Shown one piece after another: positions 8,535-20,355 of a stretch of 22,496 nt of DNA (position 1 is the first letter of the stretch; each line of letters begins with the position of its first letter). A program made the translations under genes and the position numbers. Source of the stretch: Mnemiopsis leidyi (lineage: Eukaryota > Ctenophora > Tentaculata > Lobata > Bolinopsidae); assembly GCA_000226015.1 (NCBI GenBank), contig JH152644.1, positions 247,161 to 269,656 on the forward strand. The letters run 5' to 3'. The notes beneath the pieces are model-generated. The model did no database searches. It was not told where the DNA came from and saw only the letters and a list, made by a program, of their open reading frames with translations.

Positions 8535-9165
8535 TCATGGTCATACAATTTTGACCACGACTATGGTCAAAATTTAAAAATTGCCATGTTCAAGTGGTCC
8601 ACAATTCTACCATGGCCAAAGACAAAAATTGCCACATGGTGAAAACGTTAAACCGAAATTCAGCCACATTTTCACAACTAATTTCTTTTTCTTTTTTTAA
8701 ACATTCGAAGAGCTTTATACATCAATATCTCTATAAACAAATCAACTGCTCTCACCCAAGAACATAAAGACTGGTAAATCAACCTGAAACGAGGATAACG
8801 GTGATTCACTTCCTGGAGGCAAGTGAAAACCCGGGTGGCAGTGAACGATTTTGAACTTTTTGTTCGACGGCGAATTTAAGTATCACTAGTCGCAGAATAA
8901 ACACACCTAGGCACGCCAAAGTTAACTCCCAACCACCTCTCCGAAACACTTCCAATCTCCAACCACACTTTCAACATCACGTACGATACATAAACCTCAC
9001 ATTTCTCTGATTTCTGTGTGATTTAGGAAGAATTTGTTGCAAAGTACAATTTCAGAATTTCGACCATGACCGTAGGAATGTTTTGAGTGTGTCCGTGGCC
9101 AAGGTCAATTGTTTGAACATGAACCATGGGGCTAATTTGAGAGTACAATGGATTAGTCATGGTCA
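8535..9165. other. CCATGG/ATGGTCA-rich stretch
   Basis: Both ends of this stretch (about 8535-8640 and 9060-9165) are crowded with ATGGTCAAAATT, CCATGG and GGCCA-type motifs in both orientations. The interior (8640-9060) lacks them. The arrangement hints at a decayed inverted-repeat element, but I could not align clean terminal repeats or a target-site duplication. Confidence 0.3.
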
Positions 9166-10354
9166 GTGCCTTACCCAATTCCCTAATTTCTTAATTTCGA
9201 AAACGTTGAAATAAAAGAACTACCGACAGTTACAAGAAGTATATGTAACAAAGGATAAAGAGTGCCGGAATATGTACGTGGTTCTGATAAAGAAATAAGT
9301 CGCGGTCAGGCGATGTAAAAATATTTCCTCGGCTCTTAAGGAAGTAGCACGTGCAAAGTAGGCTCGCATATGTGGGGGATATTTTGAATATTCTTCACAT
9401 ACAATGGACGTTTAGCAGACAGATGGTGATTAGAATACTTCCCGCCTTTCCGCGGTAGTTCTGGAACAAATCACTCCCTCGCCGGTCTGGAACAAATCAC
9501 TAATTCAGCTCCCCCCCAGACGTTCTACTTACAGCTCCCATAACTGTTGTTACCACCACGCCCTATATAAACCTGTGAAATAATGATAGTGATAACATGC
9601 CCGGAAAAAATCATGCTGATCACTGCACTATGAGCCAAAAATTGTTTATTAAATTCAGTGATTAGATTTTGTTAAAGCCTAGAAATAATGAAATATAATT
9701 ACGTCAAAAAACGAACACCTTAAGGGACATTTCCTCATATTAAGGCATTGCACCATTAACCATTTGAAAATTTTTAAAATTTCCTCAATTTCTCCTACAA
9801 TTTAAGAATCCAGCAGCAAGGCTACCGATAAGATATAACAAAAAAATGAAAGGCCGTTTTTACTTTAAGTATAATTATTATTTGACCGGAGTTATAACAT
9901 GTACAAGTATAAACAACTGATCACGATAAAAACTGCAGATCCGAACCTCATCACTAGTTGAACAAAAATAAAGAATGTAGCGAGTACTAAGCGAGAAGTG
10001 CAGCTGCAATTCCTTATTTGGTTTCCAGGTTGCAGCGGAATTACAATTGGGTTGTAAATAGAAGGTGGCCGTTAAGTAACAACAAGACAACTCCTGCTGA
10101 TAAACAGAGCAGAAATATATGTCAAGATGATCGGGATAAAGATGACTGGTGAGCGCTTAAGACTGAAGTGCAGTAGGCTGAAAGCTGTGAGATGAAATTT
10201 TGTTGAAGTACAATTACCAAGAAATAATTACACAAATAATTACACAATTATGAGATTAAACATTACTTTGCGACACACACGACACTACTCCAAATAATTT
10301 TAAGCCTAATAAAACTCTCACTGAGAGAAGACCAAAATCACCGGCGAGAAATTA
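9166..10354. other. Non-coding stretch
   Basis: No gene recognised. A 15-bp direct repeat (ctggaacaaatcact) lies at 9461-9475 and 9487-9501. The remaining open frames are short and carry no motif. Confidence 0.5.
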
Positions 10355-10370
10355 ATGGCAGAAGAAAATA

Positions 10371-10586
10371 ATGGCAGCAACTTCAACAGCAAGCTGCAGA
10401 CCAAAACGCCATGAGAACGGCTGTAATAGCACTCAGCAGACAAAAACTGTATTTATCTTCATGTTAATAATTAGGGCACGTGACAGAACAGGGCTACGAT
10501 TCGTGATCAGGATGCAGTCTGGCGACGGTTTTAACACACTAGGAAATGTTTTGCAGGTAAGCATGACAGTGCACGGCGGTGGTTAG
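10371..10586 (+). CDS. Doubtful plus-strand frame, possible first coding exon
   Basis: Not recognised. ATG in a reasonable context (aataATGG) opens a frame whose coding part could end at TTTTGCAG|GTAAGC near 10557, a strong donor-like site, giving about 62 codons. I found no downstream exon to join to it. A second overlapping short frame starts at 10355 and ends after 19 codons. A chance frame is at least as likely. Confidence 0.15.
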   Translation: MAATSTASCRPKRHENGCNSTQQTKTVFIFMLIIRARDRTGLRFVIRMQSGDGFNTLGNVLQVSMTVHGGG

Positions 10587-10723
10587 TCTTGAAGTTTTAA
10601 CCTAAACCACGACGCCGGAACAACTCTACTGTAAAACGAGGGAGGCAAGGTGATCTGAATCTCGCCGGCAAGTCTGCTGCTTCATGAAAGAGAGGAGAGC
10701 AAGCTAGTGGAGGAGAAGATCCT

Positions 10724-10970
10724 GTATGTGTGAAGTGGTGGGAATATGCAGTATGTGTGAAGTGGGAATATACAGTATGTGGGAAGTGGGAATATGCAGT
10801 ATGTGTGAAGTGGGAATATGCAGTATGTGTGAAGTGGGAATATGCAGTATGTGGGAAGTGGGAATATGCAGTATGTGTAAAGTGGGAATATGCCGTATGT
10901 AAAAGCATGCAGTATGTTAATACATGCAGTATGTGGAGACATGCAGTAATGCAGCATGTAAAAACATGCA
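10724..10970. repeat. Minisatellite: 24-bp units passing into 17-bp units
   Basis: Seven units of gtatgtgtgaagtgggaata+tgca begin at 10724 (first 27 bp with a 3-bp insertion), 10751, 10775, 10799, 10823, 10847 and 10871. They are followed by 17-bp units at 10895, 10912 and 10929, and one 25-bp unit at 10946-10970. All share the GTATGT start and ATGCA end; the 17-bp form lacks seven central bases. Because 24 is divisible by three, long open frames on both strands here are repeat artefacts. Confidence 0.93.
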
Positions 10971-11543
10971 GCGAGTGTTAAACTATGTAGGCTGCCTAGT
11001 GCCTGTTGCTGCGTGGTGGAGACGATGTCATACTTAGAGAATTACCTGTATGGTATGGTACTACAGCAAAACAGACAAATTAGAAATGTAACTGTGAAAT
11101 AGGTTGTGTTCGAACTGACCAGTTACTTGACCAGCACGAAAAGTCTTTTTTAATTACAATCAAAACTGCCGGAATTTGAAAGAACAACTAGACTCTGAAC
11201 ATCAGGGAGGCTGGTAAAGTAGCTGGCTGCTTCTTGACACTATAAGGCGCTGGAAGTAGGATCTGGTCCGGGCAGGATGATTAAGGAGGGGAGGAGCGTA
11301 AATAATTAGGTGGTTAACCGGGGAAGAATAAACGACGTGTAACTAATTATCGTCGGTGAAAAGCAAATCTGACGTCAAATGCTGTACACCATCTACCAAA
11401 GACATTTGGAGGAGTATGGGGTTGTTTTGAGGTAGCTCGGCGGAGAGCGGTAAAATCCTATCATAGGGTTATAATGAAGTGATCGCGTAAGCAATTAGTT
11501 GATCTTCTGTGAGAAGAGAAAAAATCATTAAATCACATGTTCA
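10971..11543. other. Non-coding stretch between two tandem repeats
   Basis: No gene, RNA or clear element seen. Confidence 0.5.
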
Positions 11544-11747
11544 GCTGTAACGTGTTTCTTACTTAACTTTGAAAGGTTCATTAGTGTAACTCGGGCTGTA
11601 ACGTGTTTCTTACTTAACTTTAAAAGGTTCATTAGTGTAACTCGGGCTGTAACGTGTTTCTTACTTAACTTTAAAAGGTTCATTAGTGTAACTCGGGCTG
11701 TAACGTGTTTCTTACTTAACTTTGAAAGGTTCATTAGTGTAACTCGG
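11544..11747. repeat. Four tandem copies of a 51-bp unit
   Basis: Units start at 11544, 11595, 11646 and 11697 with gctgtaacgtgtttcttact and run exactly 51 bp each. They are identical except for one position (28th base), G in units 1 and 4 and A in units 2 and 3. A partial fifth copy stops after four bases. The minus-strand frame through it stays open because 51 is a multiple of three; there is no other sign of coding. Confidence 0.95.
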
Positions 11748-11750
11748 GCT

Positions 11751-13590
11751 GGAAGCGATTAGTTACATGGGGTGATAAGTTCTTAGACCGTGGACATCTT
11801 CCTTGATAGACACTAATAAGTAAAAGTATATTTAGTATAGTAGAGTATCTATGCGTTTTCTTAGCATGGCTGGTTTAAGAATCTAGAGGACAACAAACAA
11901 GGTTTCTAATGTAAACTATTTCAACTATTTGGTGCGAAGTATCTTCAGACTGTGAAATGGTGTGGTTTGTTTAATGTGTGCGTACGTTATAATTTGATAG
12001 TAGAGTTAAATTGTTCAACATTACACAACCAACAGAATAAAGGAGTACCACAGCTCAGTGCAGTAAAAACAAATTAGTTCAGGACAATAACAATAAGGTA
12101 ACTCTGGTGAGAGAGAAGTTTTTCCTGGAAAGTGGTAGTGCCAGTGCGGTGAAGACAGGGTGTAAACCTTGTGTTTACTAGAGGGGCTAGTCTCGGTATT
12201 ATCCTTAAACTTACACCTTTGTACCGTGGAATAAGGAAGTTTAAGTTGCCCATATGTTAGGAACACGGTAGAAACCTAAAACTGGGGGCATCCAGACCGC
12301 TGGTGTGTTGCTGTAGAGGAAGAGGGGAGAAAGTAAATGTTTTGATTAAACCGGTCTCTTGTTTTCGGTTTTAGAGCCTCAGTGGCTATGTATTGACGTT
12401 GAAAGTGAGGAAGACGTCGGTTATGTTTTGGACGATCGTGTTTATTTGGAAAAGAGTCCAAATAGCCAAATAAAGGGGCAGGGGCTGGACGTGTTGTCGG
12501 AGAAATGGTCTAACCACTCATGATGTGCAACTGAAGTTAATTGTACTTTGTAGTACTGACTGTTATAGTGTCATGATTATGTTTCAGAATTCTAAGGTAA
12601 AACAACGTATTGTACTTGACGTATACGAATTCCATCATAAGGCAAACTGGATATTACCGAGAAAGCATGTAGCAAGTAAGCAAATGCCATCGAAGTAAAA
12701 AAAAAGAGTTGACACCAGAATCGGGTTGTAAGTTATTAACTTACAATCTTACATACAATGATCAAGTTAACAATAACTCAAACTATTGAAACTATTTACA
12801 ATTTCAGTCGATCGTTTCAGTAAAACAATTCAGTAAAAACCAAAAGGTTAAATATTTTGGAATTGTGAAGAAAAGTCAACATCCCATTGACTCCTTCAAA
12901 TTTCCTCAAAACCCAATCAGCCAAATGGCAATCGACCAATCAGTCTGCAAGTAATTTAAAGAACTTATGTATAATAGAGCACCGTAAATGAGCCTTTTTG
13001 GCATCCACTTATATCTACACAATAAAGATCAGTAAAACACTAAAACAATTTACTGGTATCGCGTATTATAGCGTCAATGACACGTAAATTGAGCTCCACT
13101 GCTCAGAAAGTTTAATGAAGGAGCGCGCGTATTGGGCACGTATTTAATCATGCTCTGTTCTCCATTGATCAAACTTAATGTGATATTGCTGACGAAATTA
13201 ATGAGATGCACTCCATGTCTCTATAATACGCCTCACACCTTTAATAGTATTGACCAACGCCATGTATGTAGTGTAGTATGTTTTTCGTGCAGGCCGGCGG
13301 AACTTTAACTATAACATTTAACTTAAAATGGAGCCAAAATCAGGCAAAGTTTTAAATTTCTTTGAATGCTCTCTTTGAATCACAAACAGACATGGTTATA
13401 TTTTCGAAGAAGAAAATTTGGCTAAATATCAAATGTGACATAGCATAGAAAAATGAAACTTTGAACTACTGTAAGTGTAAAAAAAGTCTTCAGATGAGTG
13501 TGGAGGACTGAGAACAGTGGAGTTAATTAAGAGGACATACCAGCCTGTCTTATAACTTATAACACGACAGGCGGGCTGATGAGTAGCACT
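11751..13590. other. Non-coding stretch with a 21-bp palindrome
   Basis: Two minus-strand open frames (12021-12266 and 12276-12461) are short and without motifs. A perfect odd-centred palindrome, ttgtaagtta-t-taacttacaa, lies at 12726-12746. Nothing else recognised. Confidence 0.5.
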
Positions 13591-13645
13591 AAATATATAG
13601 TATATATATAGTATATTTAATAGTATATAGTATATTTAATATAGT
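13591..13645. repeat. TAGTATATTTAA AT-rich repeat tract
   Basis: Alternating tatatagtatat and agtatatttaat units; the 12-mer agtatatttaat recurs at 13610-13621 and 13629-13640 (19-bp spacing). Simple AT repeat. Confidence 0.75.
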
Positions 13646-16600
13646 AGATCTACTACAACGCACTTCAGCACTGCAGGACGTGTTGATAGAGTTCCAAGTA
13701 CAGTCGAGCTCGATCTTCAGAACACTAGAACAGGTGTTTGTGTAAGATCTGGAATGAACGAGGAAACCGCGCTGTATAGTGATCGAACCAAAGAGGTTGC
13801 CAAGTACATTACAAGTACATTCCTCTAGTTTACGCCTTTGTCAAGTGAGAGTGTGTGTTTATGTGTGACAAGCTAGCGCCTAGCAAGTTCGAAATTTGTT
13901 CGATGCGACTAAAAAGAATCCAGCGTACGATCTTGTCGGATCAAATTTCTTCAACCCTGGACGCGGATGTTATCACGTAGTGTCTGACATACTCGGTAAA
14001 TTACTCAACAACAGGGAGCAGCTACTGTCATGAAAGTTTCCCACCCGAAAGTTCGTACAAAGAAAAGAGGAATGAGGCTTTCTATTGAATGTGGCATTTG
14101 CCAAATCCCACGTACAAAATTGCATTATGAGCCGGATTATCACATATGCAGGGCATTTCATGCATAAACAGTACAAGAATTAGAAAATAGGATGAGGATG
14201 TCTGATAACGGTGGTTGAATAGTGTACATGGCAAATAGTGTACATGACAAATGTATATCGTACATGGATACGCGAAATCTGAAAATAAGTAAGGTCAATC
14301 TATGGAGCTAAAGATAATGGTAAGCAGAACGTCGAGATGCCAGATGGTTGATAGAAAACTGAGTTTTAACAAAAGTTCGATCAGTTCAACTGATCGGATT
14401 AAATTTGAGGCAACAAAATTGTTCACTGATGACTGACCACTGCCAATCCATAGTGAAAGTTGAATGTTAATGTTTATTACTAATTAGAACTTAGAAGTAA
14501 CGCTAACGCCAAACATACTATGCAGACGGCGCAGAGTACTACACTCACACAAAATGGCGAAAACTGCTAACGAAACACTAACTGCGATCGTGAACAACTC
14601 GTGTGTTAATACTTAATGGTGACGCGCAATTGCACGTGCGCTCTACCCTTGCATCACGCCACGCGTGATCAATTACGATTGGATGATGACTGATCAGATG
14701 TTGAACTACAACGTAGTCGGTGGTAGTTACACTATTTGTTGTAATATGTCGTGGTGTTCTATCTCAAAGACCTAAGTTACGTCAACTTTTCAGTTGTCAA
14801 GTGAAAATTGATAAGCCGTTCGACCAATAAAATTTAAAAGCCAAATAGTCGTTTGTTTATTAAAGTTGGATTAAACTAAACATTATCGAGCAGTGATTAC
14901 AGGTTTTAATGTTTTATAAAGTCTAACCTCTAGGGATAGAATTCGTTTATTCTTCTGAACAATAAAATCAGAAGTGACATCCAACGGCTCAGTATTAGAT
15001 CATATGGTATCGAATAAGAACAATTCATTCCTTATTCGCTAAAAAGTTGTCCGAAGTGTTTCAACTTTTAGCTCAACGAATAACGACGCGTTATGCAGAT
15101 CGATGAAAATGAACTGTTGATCTATAATACCGTAGTGGAATGGCAAGTGGCAATGTTCATGTTACTTGTGAACTTTCAATCAAATAAACAAACTTTAATT
15201 CATTTGCGTGCTGTTCTCACAGTGACCGTGAACAAGATGATCACGCACAGACACCTTTTGTGATATTCCGAAATGAGTTTGGGTCAATCAAAGTACATAC
15301 ATAGCGATCATCAATTTGATTGATTTTTGGATGATGAAAGTAAGATGACACTGCATGCACGCATCTTGATTTTGTTATTAATTATAGCATAAAATTGATG
15401 TGTGCGAAGCAACTTATCTTCGTGATATTTAATTAATATGATCGCAACTTTAAAAACTCCATCTATAAGTTTTCCTGACATTTAACAGCTGTTCTGAAGG
15501 TAAAATTCAACTTAACGATCAAATCAGGAAGATAAGAAATTGCGACAATACTTCCTGATCGCAGTGCACAACTTGTCGAACGAAAAATCTAAAACAAATC
15601 TACGGGTGTACTGCTTCTCAGTGGCATCTGCAGTTGAACAATTAATATAGTGATACTTTATCTCGATATCGCAAGAAATATTGCTCAAGGCTTCTAGGCA
15701 GATGTTAAAAGTTAGAAGTACCGAAGTAGTATTTATAGGTACACTACGGTACAGAAACCCGAATGCTTTATTTTCTAAAAATAATTCAAAGGCAGAACTT
15801 CATCCAAAAAACTTGTACTTTTGTGGTGAAAAACAGCTACATCAGAACTGGAACACGTAAAGACTGAACTTAAAGTTGCTTCATCTGAAAAGAACTTCAC
15901 AAGAAGAAAGCGAATCAATTAGCGGACACTCTAAGTTCATGAACTCCTACTTACCATGTAGCTTGGTAATACAAGGAGAGTGTTACTGCGCTTAAATACC
16001 TGCTACAATATGTATTGTACCCTGAGTGAGAGGAGATTACTAGATTTCATCTCAACTTCCACTCACAAACACCTGGAAAACTGTACAGTTCATAACAGAT
16101 GGCTCCTTAACATTTATAGATGACTACAATGACTTTGTCCCACAACTACGCCAATGAAGCTTTATTAAGCAGTGCAGTCAACATGGGCGGTATAATAGGT
16201 ATATTGTAATTTAGACAGTCTGTGATCTAGAAGTAGATACGACTACGAGTGAAATTACCAGCTAAGAGTAGTCTTGATAAATAAATAATTTTATAGAAAT
16301 CTCTATGATTCCTGTTTAAAGGGCAATACTATGGAACTCTAGTGAGTCTCCACTGACACTACGAATAAAAAATAGTAGGAATTAAGAGACTGAGCCAACA
16401 ATTTATAAAGCATGTTCCTGTTTATTAACTTATTAGAACAAGCCCCAAGCTGGCATGGTTATAGATTCAAGGCTCAACCAGAGGCGCGGAGTGATGACAA
16501 AGATATTACACCTTAAACTATATTGAGAGCAAGATGTGTCTCCTATAATTACCTCTTATAGGAGGATGAATATGAATATAGAATAATTGAAGCAAATTGC

Positions 16601-18718
16601 TGCAAATTACAAAATTATTCTCGAGTAGCAAATCCTAGTCGGAGTATGTGTTAAATAATTCCATGAACCTCGAAACAATTTGAAGTTGGCGCAACGGAAC
16701 TATCCTAGTTGGAGGATTTATGTCGATTTTACTTTAGAAGGATCACGATTTCATATTTCGTCATACAATTTAGAAGTAAGATAATGATGACATCGTCACG
16801 TCATTTAGATAACAGACAACTGCCTTAAAGAATACCGCCCTTGCGAAATGATAGTCTCTCATAAAGGCATTTTAGATTTTTTGAGCCACACTAAAGAGAC
16901 ATATCAACTCTGGTAAAATAGTCTATATATATATCTGTCTCGCAGCAGACATCAGTTCCAATAAAATATAACCATTGTGCCGGCAAACAGAAACAATTGA
17001 CTAGAACCGGCTAGATTTCCGGTAAGAACTGTCTTTTCAAATTACCTATTGTTAAGGTTTCTCGTCATTTGGCAGTCGCGAAGTCAATTTGAATCGGTAA
17101 CACTATTGTTAATCTTATCGGATTGAAATATCAAATAATTGTTATCGAACTAAAATCAATCTACCGATAAATCTACCGCCGCAACTTCAAAACAAGCAAT
17201 TTGTCGTTCCGGAATTCACCCCAATAATAGTCGAACTATCATGGCAGGTCAGTAGTTAAAACAAAGACAAACACCAGAAATCCGGTAATTTAGCCTTCCT
17301 GGAAAACATCCTGAACACCGCCAGAAGCTGAAGAACAATGACACCACGTCGCTAATTCATCATCAAACCCTAATTGAAGATAATGAGCGTCCTATTAACG
17401 CATGAAGGTGTATCACGAGACATTGTGGTTGTCATGGAAACCCGCCGGGACAACCGAGCTCATGCTTCCAGTGCACGTGACATTTATAATCCAATAAAAT
17501 CCAACAAGCACGTGGTCACGAAGTGCAATATGTTATAGCTTTATAGCCGGTATTTGAGTTATCAGTATCAGGGTTTTGTGGTTCAGTTGTTGAAATGGTC
17601 ACGTGACCTATTTAATAGATATTACCGGGGCTTCAGTGATACTACTTCTCAACTTTGATGCAATCTCTTTATTGGTTTGAAATATAGATAATATACAATT
17701 GCTTGACGTACCACTAGTACCTCGACATCACGCAATTTTAAATTTTATCTTCAAGTTCTTAACGAATGTAAATTGCAAATGTTACAATAAGTATCATTAG
17801 CATTTTCCAATGTAAATGGAAAAATTTCCATCAACAGATCGATGGATTTATAGTTGCTTGACAAATAAAATTGCATAAAACAACAATAGGAATAGAAGCA
17901 TCGACAGATATTTGAAAAAATTCCGATGAAGAGTGCAAGTGTGTGTTACAGCGTGAAATTCGACTACAGTCATCCCTGCAATAATGACGAACAGGTGCGC
18001 CTATATAACGGAACTTAGTCTGACTTGGCAAGATACCAAGAATTGGAAGAATTCATAACACCCAACATGAAATGTTGAAACTTAGTCTGACCAAAGTTAG
18101 CTATGAAATATGTACTCACTGATACTGCGATAGAGATACAAGTACTCGCTAGCATGTTATAGTAACAGTAGTGTGACGTCACTATGGAAACTAGCACAGA
18201 ACCATGAATGAGAGCAGAGCCAGAAGTTTTTATTAAATCGAAAAATTGGCCAATCACTAATCAGCATGAAGATCTGTCATAACGATTAATGAATCCGAAT
18301 TAACTTCTAAGATACGATAGAATAAAGGAATTAAGACTGGCAAGCTTCAGTTGAAACTGTGACGTTACTATTGCGACGTTACTATAGAGTATTGAAGTTG
18401 AAATTTGGTAACTAGAATTACAAACGAACTGTGAAATATCACGGACTGTGAGGTATGTAAGCATCATTTTAGTGTCAAATTAATAGACACTACAAAATAG
18501 ATGCTAACATACCTCAGAGTACTATTATATTAATAACATAGATTTAGAAGAATGCCCTCTTTCGAGTTCCAAACCGAACTTTGCATCGTAGTTTGACTTA
18601 AAGACTGCGGTACATAAGTTTAAATCAGCAAATGACAGGGTGACAAAATTTCGTGGTGCCGTCACTTGTCTCCAATGTAATGAGCCCTTTCACAGCCCCT
18701 TTACAAGGCACGGTTTAA
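13646..18718. other. Long non-coding stretch
   Basis: No gene recognised on either strand over about 5 kb; open frames are short and without motifs. Small structures: a 16-bp tandem pair at 14218-14249 (one mismatch), an odd-centred 19-bp palindrome cgatcagtt-c-aactgatcg at 14378-14396, two adjacent hairpins at 15011-15038 and 15039-15071, a 13-bp direct repeat aacttagtctgac at 18012-18024 and 18079-18091, and gacgttactat at 18361-18371 and 18375-18385. Confidence 0.5.
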
Positions 18719-19009
18719 ACTGTAAGTGTAAAGATAATCTATGTTCTAGAAACTTTCTTGGGAAAAGTAAATATTGCTAACCGACTAAAATCACGCCGGG
18801 AAGTCATACAAATCAAGATCGTGGCCAGAAATACCCAACTTAGGGCTGCAGTCCGCTTCATAACTATTCTGGGAACATTCAGAAAGTGGTCAGTGGATAT
18901 CTTACTTCGCGCGGACAAGTATTTACTAGATGTTTGGTGGAATGAAAATTACAAAAAATGCCAATACGCCAATAAGATGATCGATGTTAGGCGCTATAAA
19001 ACTCATTAA
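18719..19009 (+). other. Unrecognised open stretch of about 96 codons without a clear ATG start
   Basis: The frame is open from the stop at 18716-18718 to TAA at 19007-19009. It is rich in Arg, Lys, Trp and hydrophobic residues (for example L-L-D-V-W-W-N-E-N-Y) and contains several C/G-ending codons. No ATG lies near its beginning and no family motif is visible. It could be a fragment of a decayed mobile element or pure chance. Confidence 0.15.
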
Positions 19010-20334
19010 TCCGCCCATGGGTTTCAATTATAAAGTCTAGAATATTATAGATAGCTTGTTCTACTTACTAGAAGATAGGTAGAGAAAATCAGGATTGAAC
19101 GAGTATGCTCTTAAAATAGAGAGAGAGAGTCGGGAGGGCCTGTTATGTTGACTATTTAAGAGTATTTCAATTTAATGACCTTCTCATTTTGGAACTATTG
19201 CTTGAACATTCTTAGAATTGCATTGAAGACTTTATGTGGGAAATTTTGAATTTAAACCAACCTGGCAAACTACTAACCTAGATGTAAAAGAGTATGAGTA
19301 TAATAATTCTTGTTCTTTAACATAATTATTTCCTCACAAATAAGCAAGTGACGAGAAGTCACTCTACCGTACAAGGGTGACACGAGCACGTGTACGCTGA
19401 TTAGTTGTTATTCTATAATAGTGTTGATGACCTAATTATGTAATCCGAATAATTGAAGAATATAGCTGAGAAAATTAGGATACATGAAGGAGCTGGTGAG
19501 CCGACAAATTTATTTTCATTATTGCTTATTGCATTTAAGTAAAAAATTAAGTAATAATTCCGTAACAAAAAGAAGAAAATCTAGAGGCAGACCAACTTTT
19601 AGACTCAGAGGTAGGAAATTTCAAGATTCTAAAGAAGGTCTTGCGTAATTTCTTAGGGAGTTGTCTTAAAAGTTAAATGCGATAATTTTTAACAGTAACA
19701 CATGCATTTGAAGAAAATTACGAATAAAGTATAATGATAAACATTGGCAAAATCGGGAATACGATCTTGTAAAGCATTTTAATGACGAGATTGGGTCACA
19801 TCATTGTTGAACTTCAACAATGATGTGACCCAATCTTGAAGATTGCGAATTAACTAGATGACAAGATGAGTAAAAGAAGTTACGTAACTAATTTAAGTGA
19901 TTTAGATAAGTCGCGATAGCATATGCAAATTGCACACTCTCAAAACAATTCGCAATAGTTCTCCATCTGATTCGTTTCAGTACTATCAGTATTTCAAGTT
20001 CTGCGTATACGAAGGCTGTAATAGAAACCAATCATGTGAGCTTAAAAATGTAATTCATACCAGCAATAAAACATATTTATAAACGATTCCCATTTCCTAT
20101 AAAAATACTAAAAGCACCGACTTACAATTAGCTTTCTAAGAAACCACACCTTACTGTTGCACGTAATATATAGAAAAACGAATATTGGCACGAAAATTGA
20201 TAATCTGATCGTAAGACTTGGAAAAGATGTTCTGAGTTTAACAAAAATTACAACATGCAGCATGGAAACATGCTTAGTGTTTTGTTCTGAAGTTAACGGA
20301 GCCAGCTTGGCTCACGCCCGGTCTGCCGTGACTT
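19010..20334. other. Non-coding stretch around the long palindrome
   Basis: Apart from the palindrome at 19788-19836, I see no gene or repeat here. Confidence 0.5.
19788..19836. repeat. 49-bp perfect palindrome (24-bp arms, 1-nt centre)
   Basis: Left arm 19788-19811 starts agattgggtcacatc; right arm 19813-19836 is its exact reverse complement; the centre is a single C at 19812. Pairing stops outside both ends. No tandem copies and no duplicated flanks are visible. Confidence 0.95.
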
Positions 20335-20355
20335 GGGGGGGGGGGGGGGGGGGGG
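20335..20355 (+). repeat. Homopolymer of 21 G
   Basis: Uninterrupted G run preceded by GACTT and followed by TAGCGG. It can form G-quadruplexes, and its exact length is unreliable in most sequencing. Confidence 0.95.

Noticed and set aside
10597..10981. Three long open frames on both strands
   Set aside because: They exist only because the 24-bp repeat unit is a multiple of three and free of stops.
11528..11734. Minus-strand frame with a 17-residue repeat
   Set aside because: Product of the 51-bp tandem repeat; no flanking coding sequence or start context.
13646..18718. tRNA or other structured RNA genes
   Set aside because: I looked for GTTCRANYC-type T-loops; the few GTTCGA strings lack matching A-box sequence and cloverleaf arms.
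19788..19857. Helitron 3' end (hairpin followed by CTAG)
   Set aside because: The stem is far longer than usual, CTAG lies 17 bp away and is followed by A rather than T, and no 5' TC end was found.
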